In this document: positions 1 to 6,940 of the stretch, one piece after another | Layout: every line of letters starts with the position of its first letter | How positions within the stretch are numbered: position 1 is the first letter of the stretch | Source of the DNA: Dehalococcoidia bacterium | GTDB lineage: Bacteria > Chloroflexota > Dehalococcoidia > Lucifugimonadales > UBA3495 | Assembly: GCA_022823105.1 (NCBI GenBank) | Contig: JAJDXU010000060.1 | Location: 1-13,339 of the forward strand | Direction: 5' to 3' | DNA: 13,339 bases | Made by a program: the position numbers and the translations under genes | The notes under the pieces: model-generated | Seen by the model: only the letters and a program-made list of their open reading frames with translations | Told to the model about the DNA's origin: nothing | Database searches by the model: none

Positions 1-238
1 TCACGGTCGCGAAATAGGTTGCCAAACGTCGGGAACGACCATCTGCCAACCTCATCGTTCTGCTCCGAGTGCGTTCCAATCTGAGAGCGCTGATCAGGTC
101 GTTCGGTAGCGTCATGTATCCCGTGAAACCGGTATCAATTACGGATTCCACGGGGACTGCGATACCTAGATGGTCCAAGATATTGACAGTTATTCGTGCC
201 TCGAGCCGGTCTGCGTCAACGAATCCCGTCATGGTCAT
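1..238 (-). CDS. Retropepsin-like (clan AA) aspartic protease, 3' end cut by window edge
   Basis: I translated this by hand from the minus strand. It starts at the ATG at 238-236 and stays open for 79 codons to the edge. The product contains VIDTGFTGYMTLP at about residues 33-45. This is the hydrophobic-D-T/S-G active-site signature of single-domain retropepsin-like proteases. It is followed by LRLERTRSRTMRLADG, matching the 'LGL...R.V.LADG' strand seen in small bacterial clan AA proteases. Such proteins are usually 100-130 aa and act as dimers, each monomer giving one Asp (here about D35). The ATG overlaps the TGA of the upstream gene as ATGA, so translation is probably coupled. A second in-frame ATG lies two codons in. 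Substrate is unknown. In many bacteria a gene of this kind follows a small acidic partner gene, and here the equivalent partner seems to be the C-terminus of the upstream enzyme. Confidence 0.8.
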   Translation of the reverse strand, partial: MTMTGFVDADRLEARITVNILDHLGIAVPVESVIDTGFTGYMTLPNDLISALRLERTRSRTMRLADGRSRRLATYFATV

Positions 239-1392
239 GGGGTTCTGCTGCCCATCGATGCGTTCCGCAAGACCACGGGTTCCGGCTCTCCGATCGGCAT
301 CAAATACAACGCGGCATCGTTCTTCAACTCCGCGAATCGTGCCAACCCATCGGCTTCGGTGGGCAGAATCTCGAAGTTTTCGGATTCCGTGTTGATGATC
401 AGCCACTTGCCTTGATCGGCGTCGGTAAGCGTTGGCGTGATGCTATGCCGATAAATCCCCAATGCCTTGGTTTCCAACGCCCGGAACCGCCGGTCCTCTT
501 CTTGGATATGGTCGACGGTGGGGCTATCAGCCACCCCATACCCCGCGTCGCGTTCCAGCATCTCGCTCAGGCCCATCAGCTCGAACGCATCGGTCAACGG
601 CATCATCTCATCCACCAGGTGCTCGGTGGTGCCCTTGGTTTTCAGCTCCTGCATCACCTTGCCGACGATGTGCGCCACCGACATGAACGCGCTGCCGGGG
701 AAAATGACCATCTTGAACCCCAGGCGTTCCAGTTCTGAAACGTTGAGCAGTGGCGATTTGCCCGTTTCCACGAAGTTGTACAGCAATGGGACGCTGGTGT
801 GCGCCACGACCTCGGCCGCTTCCTCGGCGGAGCGTATGGCTTCTACGAACAGCGCATCGGCCCCGGCTTCCGTGAATGCCTCGCAGCGGCGCATCGTGTC
901 GTCCCAGCCGGTCACGGCCAGCGCGTCGGTGCGTACGATGATGGTGAAGTCGTCGTCAGTGCGGGCGTCCACGGCGGCGCGAATTTTTTGCACCATCTCG
1001 TCGATGGAAACCACCCGCTTGTCTTCCAGGTGGCCGCACCGCTTGGGGAACTGCTGGTCCTCTATATGCACCGCGGCAACGCCGGTGCGCTCGTACTCCC
1101 GGATGGTTCGGCGAACGTTCATGGTGCCGCCGTAGCCGGTGTCGGCGTCCGCGATGACAGGTATATCCACCGCCCCTGCGATGTAGGCCGCATTCGCCAG
1201 CATCTCGGTTGCCGTGGCCAGGGCCAGGTCTGGGTAGCCGATCCGGGCCACCGACGTTCCCGCGCCGGTCATGTACACCGCCGGAAATCCCGTTCGTTCG
1301 ATGATCGCAGCGGTGAGGCAGTCATACGCCCCCGGCGCGGTGATGATGCCGGGCTCGCTCAGCAGTTGGCGGAATTTTTTGGTAGCGCGCAT
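235..1392 (-). CDS. Isocitrate lyase/PEP mutase family enzyme with a 69-residue C-terminal extension
   Basis: The product is 385 aa. Residues 1-285 form the (beta/alpha)8 core of the isocitrate lyase/phosphoenolpyruvate mutase family. Visible signatures are YMTGAGTSVARIGYPDLALAT (40-60), the Mg-binding DADTGYG (82-88), HIEDQ (109-113) and the active-site loop KRCGH (117-121). Members cleave or rearrange C-C or C-P bonds of 2-oxo or methylisocitrate-like acids; the exact substrate cannot be read here. The core usually ends near residue 290. After a linker (286-316), residues 317-385 hold GKWLIINTES...FEIL, resembling small stand-alone proteins that often precede aspartic-protease genes. The ATG at 1392 is chosen because AGGAG (1401-1405) lies 8 nt upstream. 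A longer reading to 1473 would overlap the NYN gene and lacks family similarity. The stop overlaps the protease start by 4 bp; the gap to the NYN gene is 46 nt. Confidence 0.88.
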   Translation of the reverse strand: MRATKKFRQLLSEPGIITAPGAYDCLTAAIIERTGFPAVYMTGAGTSVARIGYPDLALATATEMLANAAYIAGAVDIPVIADADTGYGGTMNVRRTIREYERTGVAAVHIEDQQFPKRCGHLEDKRVVSIDEMVQKIRAAVDARTDDDFTIIVRTDALAVTGWDDTMRRCEAFTEAGADALFVEAIRSAEEAAEVVAHTSVPLLYNFVETGKSPLLNVSELERLGFKMVIFPGSAFMSVAHIVGKVMQELKTKGTTEHLVDEMMPLTDAFELMGLSEMLERDAGYGVADSPTVDHIQEEDRRFRALETKALGIYRHSITPTLTDADQGKWLIINTESENFEILPTEADGLARFAELKNDAALYLMPIGEPEPVVLRNASMGSRTP

Positions 1393-1400
1393 GGCACAGA

Positions 1401-1405
1401 CTCCT
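1401..1405 (-). promoter_or_regulatory. Shine-Dalgarno AGGAG fixing the start at 1392
   Basis: Minus-strand AGGAG followed by an 8-nt spacer and ATG. It decides in favour of the internal ATG over the upstream in-frame codon at 1473, which would add 27 residues unlike the family. Confidence 0.75.
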
Positions 1406-1438
1406 GAATCCTTACGATTCCGTCGTTCCGGCGTACCG

Positions 1439-2053
1439 CTATGGCCGCTGTGAAAGGTCGACGGGAATCGCATCCCGCGGCTCAGCTACAGCACGGCCCG
1501 GCGCCGGCGGTTCCAAATAAGTGATGCTATCGTAAAAATCGTCCAAAGCGATGAATTTGCCGTTCTCTTCCGCCCATTCCCTCATCCGGCGGCTACAACT
1601 GTGTCGCCACGATAGCACTTCAATGCGCCAACCTCGCCGGTGCATTCGCTCCATATCGGCATGGAAACCTACTCCGTCATCAAACCCCGCGCCGTCTCCG
1701 GTGAGCATTACTATGATGCCCGGAGTGCCGTTGTAGTCGAAACCGTCACGCAGCATTGCCGTTTGCAATAACTGGTCAACGCCCTGCTCACGGTCTTCCC
1801 AGGCTCCGCGCTCCAGCAACTGAACTGTGACACCCTCGTTTTCCAGGCGATTCCAGACGTGCCTCAACTCCGGGGGAACAGAGCCCACGGCAATGGCCCG
1901 TTCAATCTCTCTCCCCGCGTGCGCCAACTCCAGCAGGTTACGAAAATGGATTCGCGTCCGGTAACGGGCCGTTTCGCCTTCCCGTTCTATGGCCGCCTGC
2001 TGAGCGCTGATGAATATGTTGGAATTGTCCCAGTTAATGAAAACCTTGCCCAT
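1439..2053 (-). CDS. NYN-domain (PIN-like, DUF88/LabA type) putative ribonuclease
   Basis: The product is 204 aa. VFINWDNSNIF (4-14) carries the D-N-x-N motif (D9, N10, N12) that opens the NYN fold. GVDQLLQTAML (91-101) supplies a second acidic residue (D93). VMLTGDGAGFDDGV (115-128) supplies the S/TGDxDF-like motif (D120, with D125). Together these are the metal-binding acidic cluster of PIN-like nucleases, so RNA cleavage is the family expectation, although no substrate is known. The last 25 residues are proline-rich and look disordered. A good Shine-Dalgarno (CAGGAAG, 7-nt spacer) precedes the ATG at 2053. It lies 44 nt downstream of fabG and 46 nt upstream of the PEP-mutase-like gene on the same strand, so it may ride on the lipid operon. 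No membrane segment or signal peptide is visible. Confidence 0.85.
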   Translation of the reverse strand: MGKVFINWDNSNIFISAQQAAIEREGETARYRTRIHFRNLLELAHAGREIERAIAVGSVPPELRHVWNRLENEGVTVQLLERGAWEDREQGVDQLLQTAMLRDGFDYNGTPGIIVMLTGDGAGFDDGVGFHADMERMHRRGWRIEVLSWRHSCSRRMREWAEENGKFIALDDFYDSITYLEPPAPGRAVAEPRDAIPVDLSQRP

Positions 2054-2097
2054 TGCATGACTTCCTGTTGCGTCCTATTCGCAGTGTCGTAACGGGT

Positions 2098-2862
2098 TTA
2101 TGCCGTCAAACCGCCGTCTATCGTCAAAGTCTGTCCGGTGATATAGCTCGCGGCGGGACTCACCAGGTACAGGACCGCCGATGCCACGTCCTGGCTGGTC
2201 CCGAAACGACCGGCGGGCACTCGGGCAAGCACCTGGCTCCGCTGCTCCTCGTTCAATTCGCCGGTCATGCCCCCGCCTTCTTCGACATCTATGAACCCGG
2301 GCGCGACCGCGTTGACGGTGATGTTGCGGCTGCTCACCTCGCGGGCGATCGCCTTGGCCATGCCGATCTGCCCGGCCTTCGACGCCGCGTAGTTGGCCTG
2401 GCCCGGATTTCCCGACAAGCCCACCACCGACGACACGTTGACGATCCTCCCGTAGCGCTGACGCACCATCAACGGCACCGCGAACCGCGTCGGCAGAAAC
2501 GTTCCGCGCAGGTTGACCGTCAGCACTTCGTCCCAGTCGGCGGCGGTCATGCGCATCACCAGCCGGTCCCGGTTGATGCCAGCGTTGTTGACCAGGATGT
2601 CTAGGCGTCCCAACCGGTCGGCCGTGGTCTTCACCACCGCCTCCGCGGCGTTCTCGTCGGACACGTCGCCAGGGACGCGCAGCGCCTCTCCTCCGGCCGC
2701 CCTGATCTCATCGATCACCCGGTCCGCGGCGTCCGCGTTGGTTCGGTAGTTGATCCCTATCGACGCTCCGGCAGCAGCCAGCGCCTTGGCAATCTCCGCG
2801 CCGATTCCACGGGACGACCCCGTTACCAGTGCCACCTGTCCGCTCAAGTCAATCGTGTACAT
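2098..2862 (-). CDS. fabG: 3-oxoacyl-[acyl-carrier-protein] reductase FabG
   Basis: This 254-aa classical short-chain dehydrogenase/reductase performs the NADPH-dependent reduction of 3-oxoacyl-ACP to (R)-3-hydroxyacyl-ACP in fatty-acid synthesis. The nucleotide-binding TGSSRGIG lies at 14-21 and NNAG at 92-95. The catalytic tetrad reads N117, S145, Y158 and K162 (NYAASK, 157-162). The C-terminus ITGQTLTIDGGLTA is typical of FabG. Length matches the family (about 245-255). AAGGAG at 2873-2878 sets the ATG at 2862 and overlaps the plsX stop, with 15 nt between the genes. The position after plsX and the two dehydratase subunits supports the fatty-acid role over a general SDR. Other SDRs share these motifs, so context is the main reason for the specific name. 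Confidence 0.93.
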   Translation of the reverse strand: MYTIDLSGQVALVTGSSRGIGAEIAKALAAAGASIGINYRTNADAADRVIDEIRAAGGEALRVPGDVSDENAAEAVVKTTADRLGRLDILVNNAGINRDRLVMRMTAADWDEVLTVNLRGTFLPTRFAVPLMVRQRYGRIVNVSSVVGLSGNPGQANYAASKAGQIGMAKAIAREVSSRNITVNAVAPGFIDVEEGGGMTGELNEEQRSQVLARVPAGRFGTSQDVASAVLYLVSPAASYITGQTLTIDGGLTA

Positions 2863-2877
2863 GGCGCACTCACTCCT

Positions 2878-3915
2878 TCACGCTTCCAGTACGCCCGTAT
2901 GACGCAACTCAGATAGCTCTTCCCTGAATCCGTCCACCAGGTCAATGCTGTGGCAGAGCAATCCGGTGTTGATCGCTCCGGCGATGCCGTCGGCAGTGGA
3001 TGAGCCGTGGCCCACCATCACCAGACCGTCGACACCGAACAGAGGGCCGCCCATCGTTCGCGGCAGGTTCATGTTGGTCCACAGCGCCCCGGCGATCTGC
3101 CTGACCTGGTTCTCCGGCAGGAACTCCGCCAACTGGCGTTGCAGATACGGAGCCAGGGCGGAGCCAAGCCCCTCCGCGAACTTGATCAGGATGTTCCCGA
3201 TGAAACCGTCGCACACGATGACATCGGCTTTGTCCGTGAAAAAGTCCATGCCCTCCACGTTTCCGACGAAATTCAGATGACTTTCCCGGAACAGCGCATG
3301 GCTTTCCTGCACCTGCCGGTTCCCCTTGGCTTCCTCCTCCCCAACACTGAGCAACGCCACCCTGGGGTTGTCGATTCCCAGCCGTCGCCGCGCGAACACC
3401 ACGCCCAGCGCGGCAAAACTCAAGAGCAGGGACGGCCGAGCGTCAACATTGCTGCCCAGGTCGACCACTGTGGTGTTGGGCGCCAGGCCCAGGAAGTTTC
3501 CGCCGATGCACGGTCGCTCCAGCCCCTCCAGCAGGCCCAGGGTCATCGTGGCGGTCGCCATGGAGGCGCCGGTGGAACCCACGGAAACCACCATGTCGGC
3601 CTCTCCCGCGCGCAGCAGTTTCATCGCCGTGACGATCGAGGAGCGGGGCTTGCGGCGCAGGGCTGATATGGGATGTTCATCGTCCTCGATTTTTCCTTCG
3701 GACGGCGCCAGCGTGATGGGCAGCGCGGCGATGTCCGCGTTCTGCCGCAACAGTTCCGCCTTGACCGCATCCGGATCTCCCACCAGTGTGATGTCCAGGT
3801 GGGGATGCGCCTGCGCCGCCGCCAACGCTCCGGGCACCGTTACGCCCGGTCCGTAGTCTCCGCCCATCGCGTCCAACGCAATGCGCACCCTCGTGGTATT
3901 CCCATTACTACTCAT
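2878..3915 (-). CDS. plsX: Phosphate acyltransferase PlsX
   Basis: This 345-aa protein converts acyl-ACP plus phosphate into acyl-phosphate, the acyl donor for PlsY in glycerolipid synthesis. It is a peripheral membrane enzyme. Family marks are IALDAMGGDYGPG near the N-terminus, the EHPISALRRKPRSSI segment, VSVGSTGA, VVDLGSNVD, LLSVGEEEAKGN, NFVGNVEG, VCDGFIGNILIKFAEG and VDGLVMVGHGSS. Full length is as expected. Its start shares one base with the stop of the upstream dehydratase (TAATG), which indicates translational coupling. The usual bacterial order is plsX-fabH-fabD-fabG. Here fabH and fabD are absent and fabG follows directly. Confidence 0.96.
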   Translation of the reverse strand: MSSNGNTTRVRIALDAMGGDYGPGVTVPGALAAAQAHPHLDITLVGDPDAVKAELLRQNADIAALPITLAPSEGKIEDDEHPISALRRKPRSSIVTAMKLLRAGEADMVVSVGSTGASMATATMTLGLLEGLERPCIGGNFLGLAPNTTVVDLGSNVDARPSLLLSFAALGVVFARRRLGIDNPRVALLSVGEEEAKGNRQVQESHALFRESHLNFVGNVEGMDFFTDKADVIVCDGFIGNILIKFAEGLGSALAPYLQRQLAEFLPENQVRQIAGALWTNMNLPRTMGGPLFGVDGLVMVGHGSSTADGIAGAINTGLLCHSIDLVDGFREELSELRHTGVLEA

Positions 3916-4373
3916 TACCGATCAATCCCTTCCTCCGCGGTACCAACCAGCGCGGTGGCGGTTCCGGTGATGATCCTTTCCCCACTTTCAGAGTTATTCA
4001 ATTCTACGGCGCAGGTTATTTTCGTGCCGCACTCTTCGCGCTCACATTTCGTGACAACGCCGCTGGCCTCCAGCGTGTCGCCCGGATACGCCGCCCCGCG
4101 GAACCTGACCCGCAGGGTGCCCGTCGTCAACCAGTTCTCTCCATACGCCTTGGCCATCATTTCGGACACGAGCGTCAGGGTCAACATCCCGTGGGCGATG
4201 ACGCCGCCGAAGCGGGTCTCCGCTGCAAACCCGTCGTCATAGTGTATGCGATTGTTGTCTCCGGAGGCGCTGCGGTAGGCGTTGATCGCGTCCCGTGAGA
4301 CCGTGCGCCGCACCGGCGGCAGCCGATCTCCCACCTCCGCAGAACCCGCTGGCGCCGCTCCCGTTTCAACCAT
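3915..4373 (-). CDS. MaoC-like (R)-specific enoyl-ACP/CoA hydratase-dehydratase, catalytic subunit
   Basis: The product is 152 aa with a single hotdog domain. SASGDNNRIHYDDGFAAETRFGGVIAHGML matches hydratase motif 2 (Y..SGDxNxIHxD....FGGxIAHGM), with the catalytic Asp and His in DNNRIH. This subunit would dehydrate 3-hydroxyacyl-ACP or hydrate enoyl-thioesters. The reading frame stays open upstream to 4460, but the extra 29 residues are Cys/Pro/Arg-rich and overlap the previous gene. The ATG at 4373 gives a normal MaoC N-terminus (VGDRLPPVRRTVS). It overlaps the upstream gene by 8 bp (ATGGTTGA), so the pair is probably translated together, and its own Shine-Dalgarno is weak. With the preceding partner it resembles the mycobacterial HadA/HadB heterodimer, placed before plsX and fabG. 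Confidence 0.88.
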   Translation of the reverse strand: MVETGAAPAGSAEVGDRLPPVRRTVSRDAINAYRSASGDNNRIHYDDGFAAETRFGGVIAHGMLTLTLVSEMMAKAYGENWLTTGTLRVRFRGAAYPGDTLEASGVVTKCEREECGTKITCAVELNNSESGERIITGTATALVGTAEEGIDR

Positions 4374-4776
4374 CGGAATCACCGGCGTCCTGTCCAGTGA
4401 CGGGCCCGGGCAACAGGACGGTGGTCCGACCCCGCTGGTACATCTCCGTGGCGTTGGCATCGGCGACGGTGTAGTTCACGGTCAGGAATCGCAAACCCCC
4501 TCTTGCGCGGGGCGGCTCAACCTGCGCCGTGGCTGATACGACCTCCCCGATGGGCGGAGGGTTGACCGTTTCGACGTCCTGCAGGCTGTGGATCGCCCCA
4601 TCCGGCAGGGACAGCCGGTCGAGCAGGAGGCCCACCACCTTCGCCGTGAGCATCAGGGGCGGAGTGATTCCGCACTGATCGTACACCGGCAAATCGTCCC
4701 CCACCGCATCCAGGTATTCCCGCACCGAATCGGCCGTGATCTGCCAGGTTCCCAAATCTATGGAGGTGTCTTGCAC
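4366..4776 (-). CDS. FAS1-type/MaoC N-terminal hotdog dehydratase, non-catalytic partner subunit
   Basis: The product is 136 aa and starts with GTG at 4776 behind AGGA (5-nt spacer). Residues such as ITADSVREYLDAVGDDLPVYDQCGITPPLMLTA resemble the MaoC N-terminal / FAS1 dehydratase fold (entry into E.Y..AVGD..P.Y.......P). LQDVETVNPPPIGEVVSATAQVEPPRARGGLRFLTVNYTVADAN is the hotdog sheet with the helix-flanking 'PPxxGE' element. It lacks the D-x4-H catalytic motif found in its neighbour, as expected for a substrate-binding partner in HadA/HadB-like heterodimers. The last residues are acidic and overlap the next gene by 8 bp. Family assignment comes from pattern and neighbour; the specific name is an inference. 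Confidence 0.75.
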   Translation of the reverse strand: MQDTSIDLGTWQITADSVREYLDAVGDDLPVYDQCGITPPLMLTAKVVGLLLDRLSLPDGAIHSLQDVETVNPPPIGEVVSATAQVEPPRARGGLRFLTVNYTVADANATEMYQRGRTTVLLPGPVTGQDAGDSDG

Positions 4777-4824
4777 AGTTATCCTGTAGCGCGCTTATCC
4801 AGTATCCACAGGGCGCCCGGAAAC

Positions 4825-4830
4825 ACTATA
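4825..4830 (-). promoter_or_regulatory. Possible -10 element (TATAGT) for the dehydratase-plsX-fabG unit
   Basis: The 66-nt gap between lhgO and the GTG-start dehydratase contains minus-strand GTGTATAGTG, about 49 nt upstream of the start codon. No recognisable -35 sits 17 nt upstream, so this is weak. It shares the GTGTATARTG core with the sequence just upstream of hicA. Confidence 0.25.
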
Positions 4831-4842
4831 CACCATGCCGGA

Positions 4843-6087
4843 TCAGCCTTTCGGAAGCCCGAAATCCTCAATCGCCATGTCCGACAAATACTCGCCGATC
4901 GCCAGCGATGAGGTCGCGCCCGGCGACGGGGCGTTGAGCACGTGCAGGGCCTTCTGACCCCGCAGGATGTGAAAGTCGTCCAGGATCGCCCCCGATGATG
5001 ACACGGCCTGCGCCCGCACTCCGCTGCCGCCCGGTTCCAGGTCGGACCCCTGGATTTCGGGGATCAGCTTTTTGAGATCGCCCACGAACACCGATTTGCT
5101 GTACGAACGGTGCATCTCCTTCATCCCGGTGCGCCAGTGCTTGGCCGTCATCTTCCAGAACCCCGGGAAGGTCAACGCGCCGGCGGTTTCGCCCAGGCTG
5201 ATGTCGCCCTTGCGATATCCCTCCCGCGCCCACGCCAGCACCGCGTTGGGCCCTGCCTCCACGTACCCGTGGATGTTGCGCGTGTAGTGCACGCCCAGGA
5301 ACGGGAACCGCGGGTCGGGCACCGGATAGATCAGCCCTTTGACCAGGTCGTGGCTCGATTCCGCCAGCTTGTAGTACTCGCCGCGGAACGGGATTATGCG
5401 CACGTCGGTTTCCTCGCCCATCATCCTGGCCAGCCTGTCCGCGTACAGGCCGCCGCAGTTGATCACGTGCCTGGCCTGCAATGCGCCGCGCTCCGTCTCC
5501 AGCGCCGTGCCGCCGGGAGTCTGCTGCGTCCCGGTCACCGCCGCTCCCGTGAATATGTCCCCGCCGGCGGACTGGAACTTGCCGGCATACGCGTTGGCGA
5601 CCCGCACGTAATCCACAATCCCCGTGTGGGGAGCCCACAGCGCGCGTACGCCCCTGGTGTGGGGTTCGATCTCCTCCAGCCGGTCAGGTTCGACGATCTG
5701 CAGATCCGGCACGCCGTTGGCCACGCCGCGTTCGTACAAATCCTGCAACCGGCCCAACTCGCTCTCATGCGTGGCGACGATCACCTTGCCGCAAGGATCG
5801 TAGTCGATCTCGTTCTCCTCGCAGAACGCAATCAGGCGGTCCTTGCCGCCCACGCAGAACCTGGCCTTCCAGGAACCGGGGCGGTAGTAGATTCCGGAGT
5901 GGATCACGCCGCTGTTGTGACCGGTCTGGTGCTGGGCCAGCCGGTCCTCTTTCTCGATGACCGCGATGTTCAAATCGGGCGATTGCTCCAGCAATTGCAT
6001 CGCGGTGGACAGCCCGATAATACCGCCGCCCACGATAGCCACGTCGTAAACCCGTGTCTCCACTGATCCGGAACCGTTCGCGGCCAT
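4843..6087 (-). CDS. lhgO: L-2-hydroxyglutarate oxidase/dehydrogenase (LhgO, DAO-type FAD enzyme)
   Basis: The product is 414 aa. It oxidises L-2-hydroxyglutarate to 2-oxoglutarate, usually feeding electrons to membrane quinone. The N-terminal FAD-binding Rossmann motif is DVAIVGGGIIGLSTAMQLL. LAQHQTGHNSGVIHSGIYYRPGSWKA is the signature that separates LhgO/YgaF from glycine or glycerol-3-phosphate oxidases. Further marks are FLGVHYTRNIHGYVEAGPNAVLA, SGVRAQAV and the C-terminal FAD contact HVLNAPSPGATSSLAIG. The frame is open to a TTG at 6102, but GGGAGGT lies between that codon and the ATG at 6087, so 6087 is the start. It is 51 nt downstream of hicB and 66 nt upstream of the dehydratase pair. 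No transmembrane segment is seen. Confidence 0.93.
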   Translation of the reverse strand: MAANGSGSVETRVYDVAIVGGGIIGLSTAMQLLEQSPDLNIAVIEKEDRLAQHQTGHNSGVIHSGIYYRPGSWKARFCVGGKDRLIAFCEENEIDYDPCGKVIVATHESELGRLQDLYERGVANGVPDLQIVEPDRLEEIEPHTRGVRALWAPHTGIVDYVRVANAYAGKFQSAGGDIFTGAAVTGTQQTPGGTALETERGALQARHVINCGGLYADRLARMMGEETDVRIIPFRGEYYKLAESSHDLVKGLIYPVPDPRFPFLGVHYTRNIHGYVEAGPNAVLAWAREGYRKGDISLGETAGALTFPGFWKMTAKHWRTGMKEMHRSYSKSVFVGDLKKLIPEIQGSDLEPGGSGVRAQAVSSSGAILDDFHILRGQKALHVLNAPSPGATSSLAIGEYLSDMAIEDFGLPKG

Positions 6088-6093
6088 TGCCTT

Positions 6094-6100
6094 ACCTCCC
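6094..6100 (-). promoter_or_regulatory. Strong Shine-Dalgarno GGGAGGT deciding the lhgO start
   Basis: GGGAGGT with a 6-nt spacer to ATG at 6087. A TTG five codons further upstream would place the Shine-Dalgarno inside the coding sequence, so it is rejected. Confidence 0.8.
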
Positions 6101-6138
6101 AAAATATCCTTTCCGGTTCTTCCCTGGCGTGTCCTGCC

Positions 6139-6906
6139 TTATGATGCGGACACCGGATCCCCGTAAATCTCCCGGTATGCTTCGGTAGCCGATTCCCGCT
6201 CCGACAGCGCCGTCACCACCGTCAACGCGACAGCATCCGCCGCGTCTGGGTGAGCCAGAACGTCGCTCGCGCAACTCGGGGGCGGAGCTTCATGCCCGTC
6301 TGCGGACATGCTCGCCAGGTGCAGCGACAACGCTTCCCGCGCCGTTTTGCAAGCCTCTTCCAGCGTATTGCCGACGGCGATACAACCGGGCAGGTCGGGG
6401 AAACCGACGTTGAAATTGCCCGCGGCGTCCTGGCGCACCAGGGCAGCGTAGGTTCGTCCCGTATCAGGCCCGATGACCGGACGCAGCCCGGCGCCGTTCC
6501 TTACCGCCTCGGTTTCATACGAATCGCCATAGTAAGCGGAGTCATCTAGATCATCCTCAGTGAGCGGCTTACCGTAGAGCTCCCGGTATTCATCCGACGC
6601 GAGAAACGCATCGAGCTCGGCCTGTGCCTCTTCTTCCGTGCGTTCCGGCAGCGCCTCGACCACAATCAGGGCGATGGCGTAGTGCGCGTCTTCGTAGGCC
6701 AGGGCATCGTCAGCGGAACCGGGTGGTGGGATATATTCGCCATCGGCAGCCATTCCTTCCAATTGCAGGGCCAAAACTTCCCGCGCCATTTCGCGCGCTT
6801 CCTCAAACGTCGTCCCCGCTGTAATGCAGCCCAGCAGGTCGGGAAAGAATACGCCGTAATCGCTGGTTGTATCCTTTTCAACCAGCGCGATGTAGGTTCG
6901 TTCCAT
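6139..6906 (-). CDS. hicB: HicB-family antitoxin with two tandem HicB domains
   Basis: The product is 255 aa, about twice the usual HicB length. Domain 1 (residues 3-60) reads RTYIALVEKD...YGVFFPDLLGCITAGTTFEEA. Domain 2 (151-210) reads RTYAALVRQD...FNVGFPDLPGCIAVGNTLEEA. Both are the partial RNase-H fold that blocks HicA. The similarity extends past each domain: EYRELYGKPL (106-115) matches AYREIYGDPV (243-252), so the whole unit was duplicated. No ribbon-helix-helix or HTH segment is visible, although many HicB antitoxins carry one for autoregulation. The linker (116-149) is acidic and tyrosine-rich. The start ATG at 6906 has AAGGAG with a 6-nt spacer, within a duplicated 17-bp segment. hicA lies 34 nt upstream. 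Confidence 0.88.
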   Translation of the reverse strand: MERTYIALVEKDTTSDYGVFFPDLLGCITAGTTFEEAREMAREVLALQLEGMAADGEYIPPPGSADDALAYEDAHYAIALIVVEALPERTEEEAQAELDAFLASDEYRELYGKPLTEDDLDDSAYYGDSYETEAVRNGAGLRPVIGPDTGRTYAALVRQDAAGNFNVGFPDLPGCIAVGNTLEEACKTAREALSLHLASMSADGHEAPPPSCASDVLAHPDAADAVALTVVTALSERESATEAYREIYGDPVSAS

Positions 6907-6940
6907 AGCGATCTCCTTTACCGAGCGATCTCCTTTACCG
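6907..6940. repeat. Perfect 17-bp tandem duplication carrying the hicB Shine-Dalgarno
   Basis: On the plus strand AGCGATCTCCTTTACCG occurs at 6907-6923 and again, base for base, at 6924-6940. The two copies make up the whole hicA-hicB spacer. On the minus strand each copy holds TAAAGGAGATCGCT, so there are two Shine-Dalgarno sequences. Only the copy at 6907-6923 is correctly spaced from the hicB ATG. A partial third copy (TTACCG, 6941-6946) contains the hicA stop. Confidence 0.95.

Noticed and set aside
69..738. Several plus-strand open frames at the left end
   Set aside because: They are antisense to the aspartic protease and the PEP-mutase-like gene, both supported by motifs.
5110..6066. 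318-codon plus-strand open frame
   Set aside because: It is antisense to lhgO, and its composition (His/Gly/Arg-rich, no motif) is typical of a shadow frame in GC-rich DNA.
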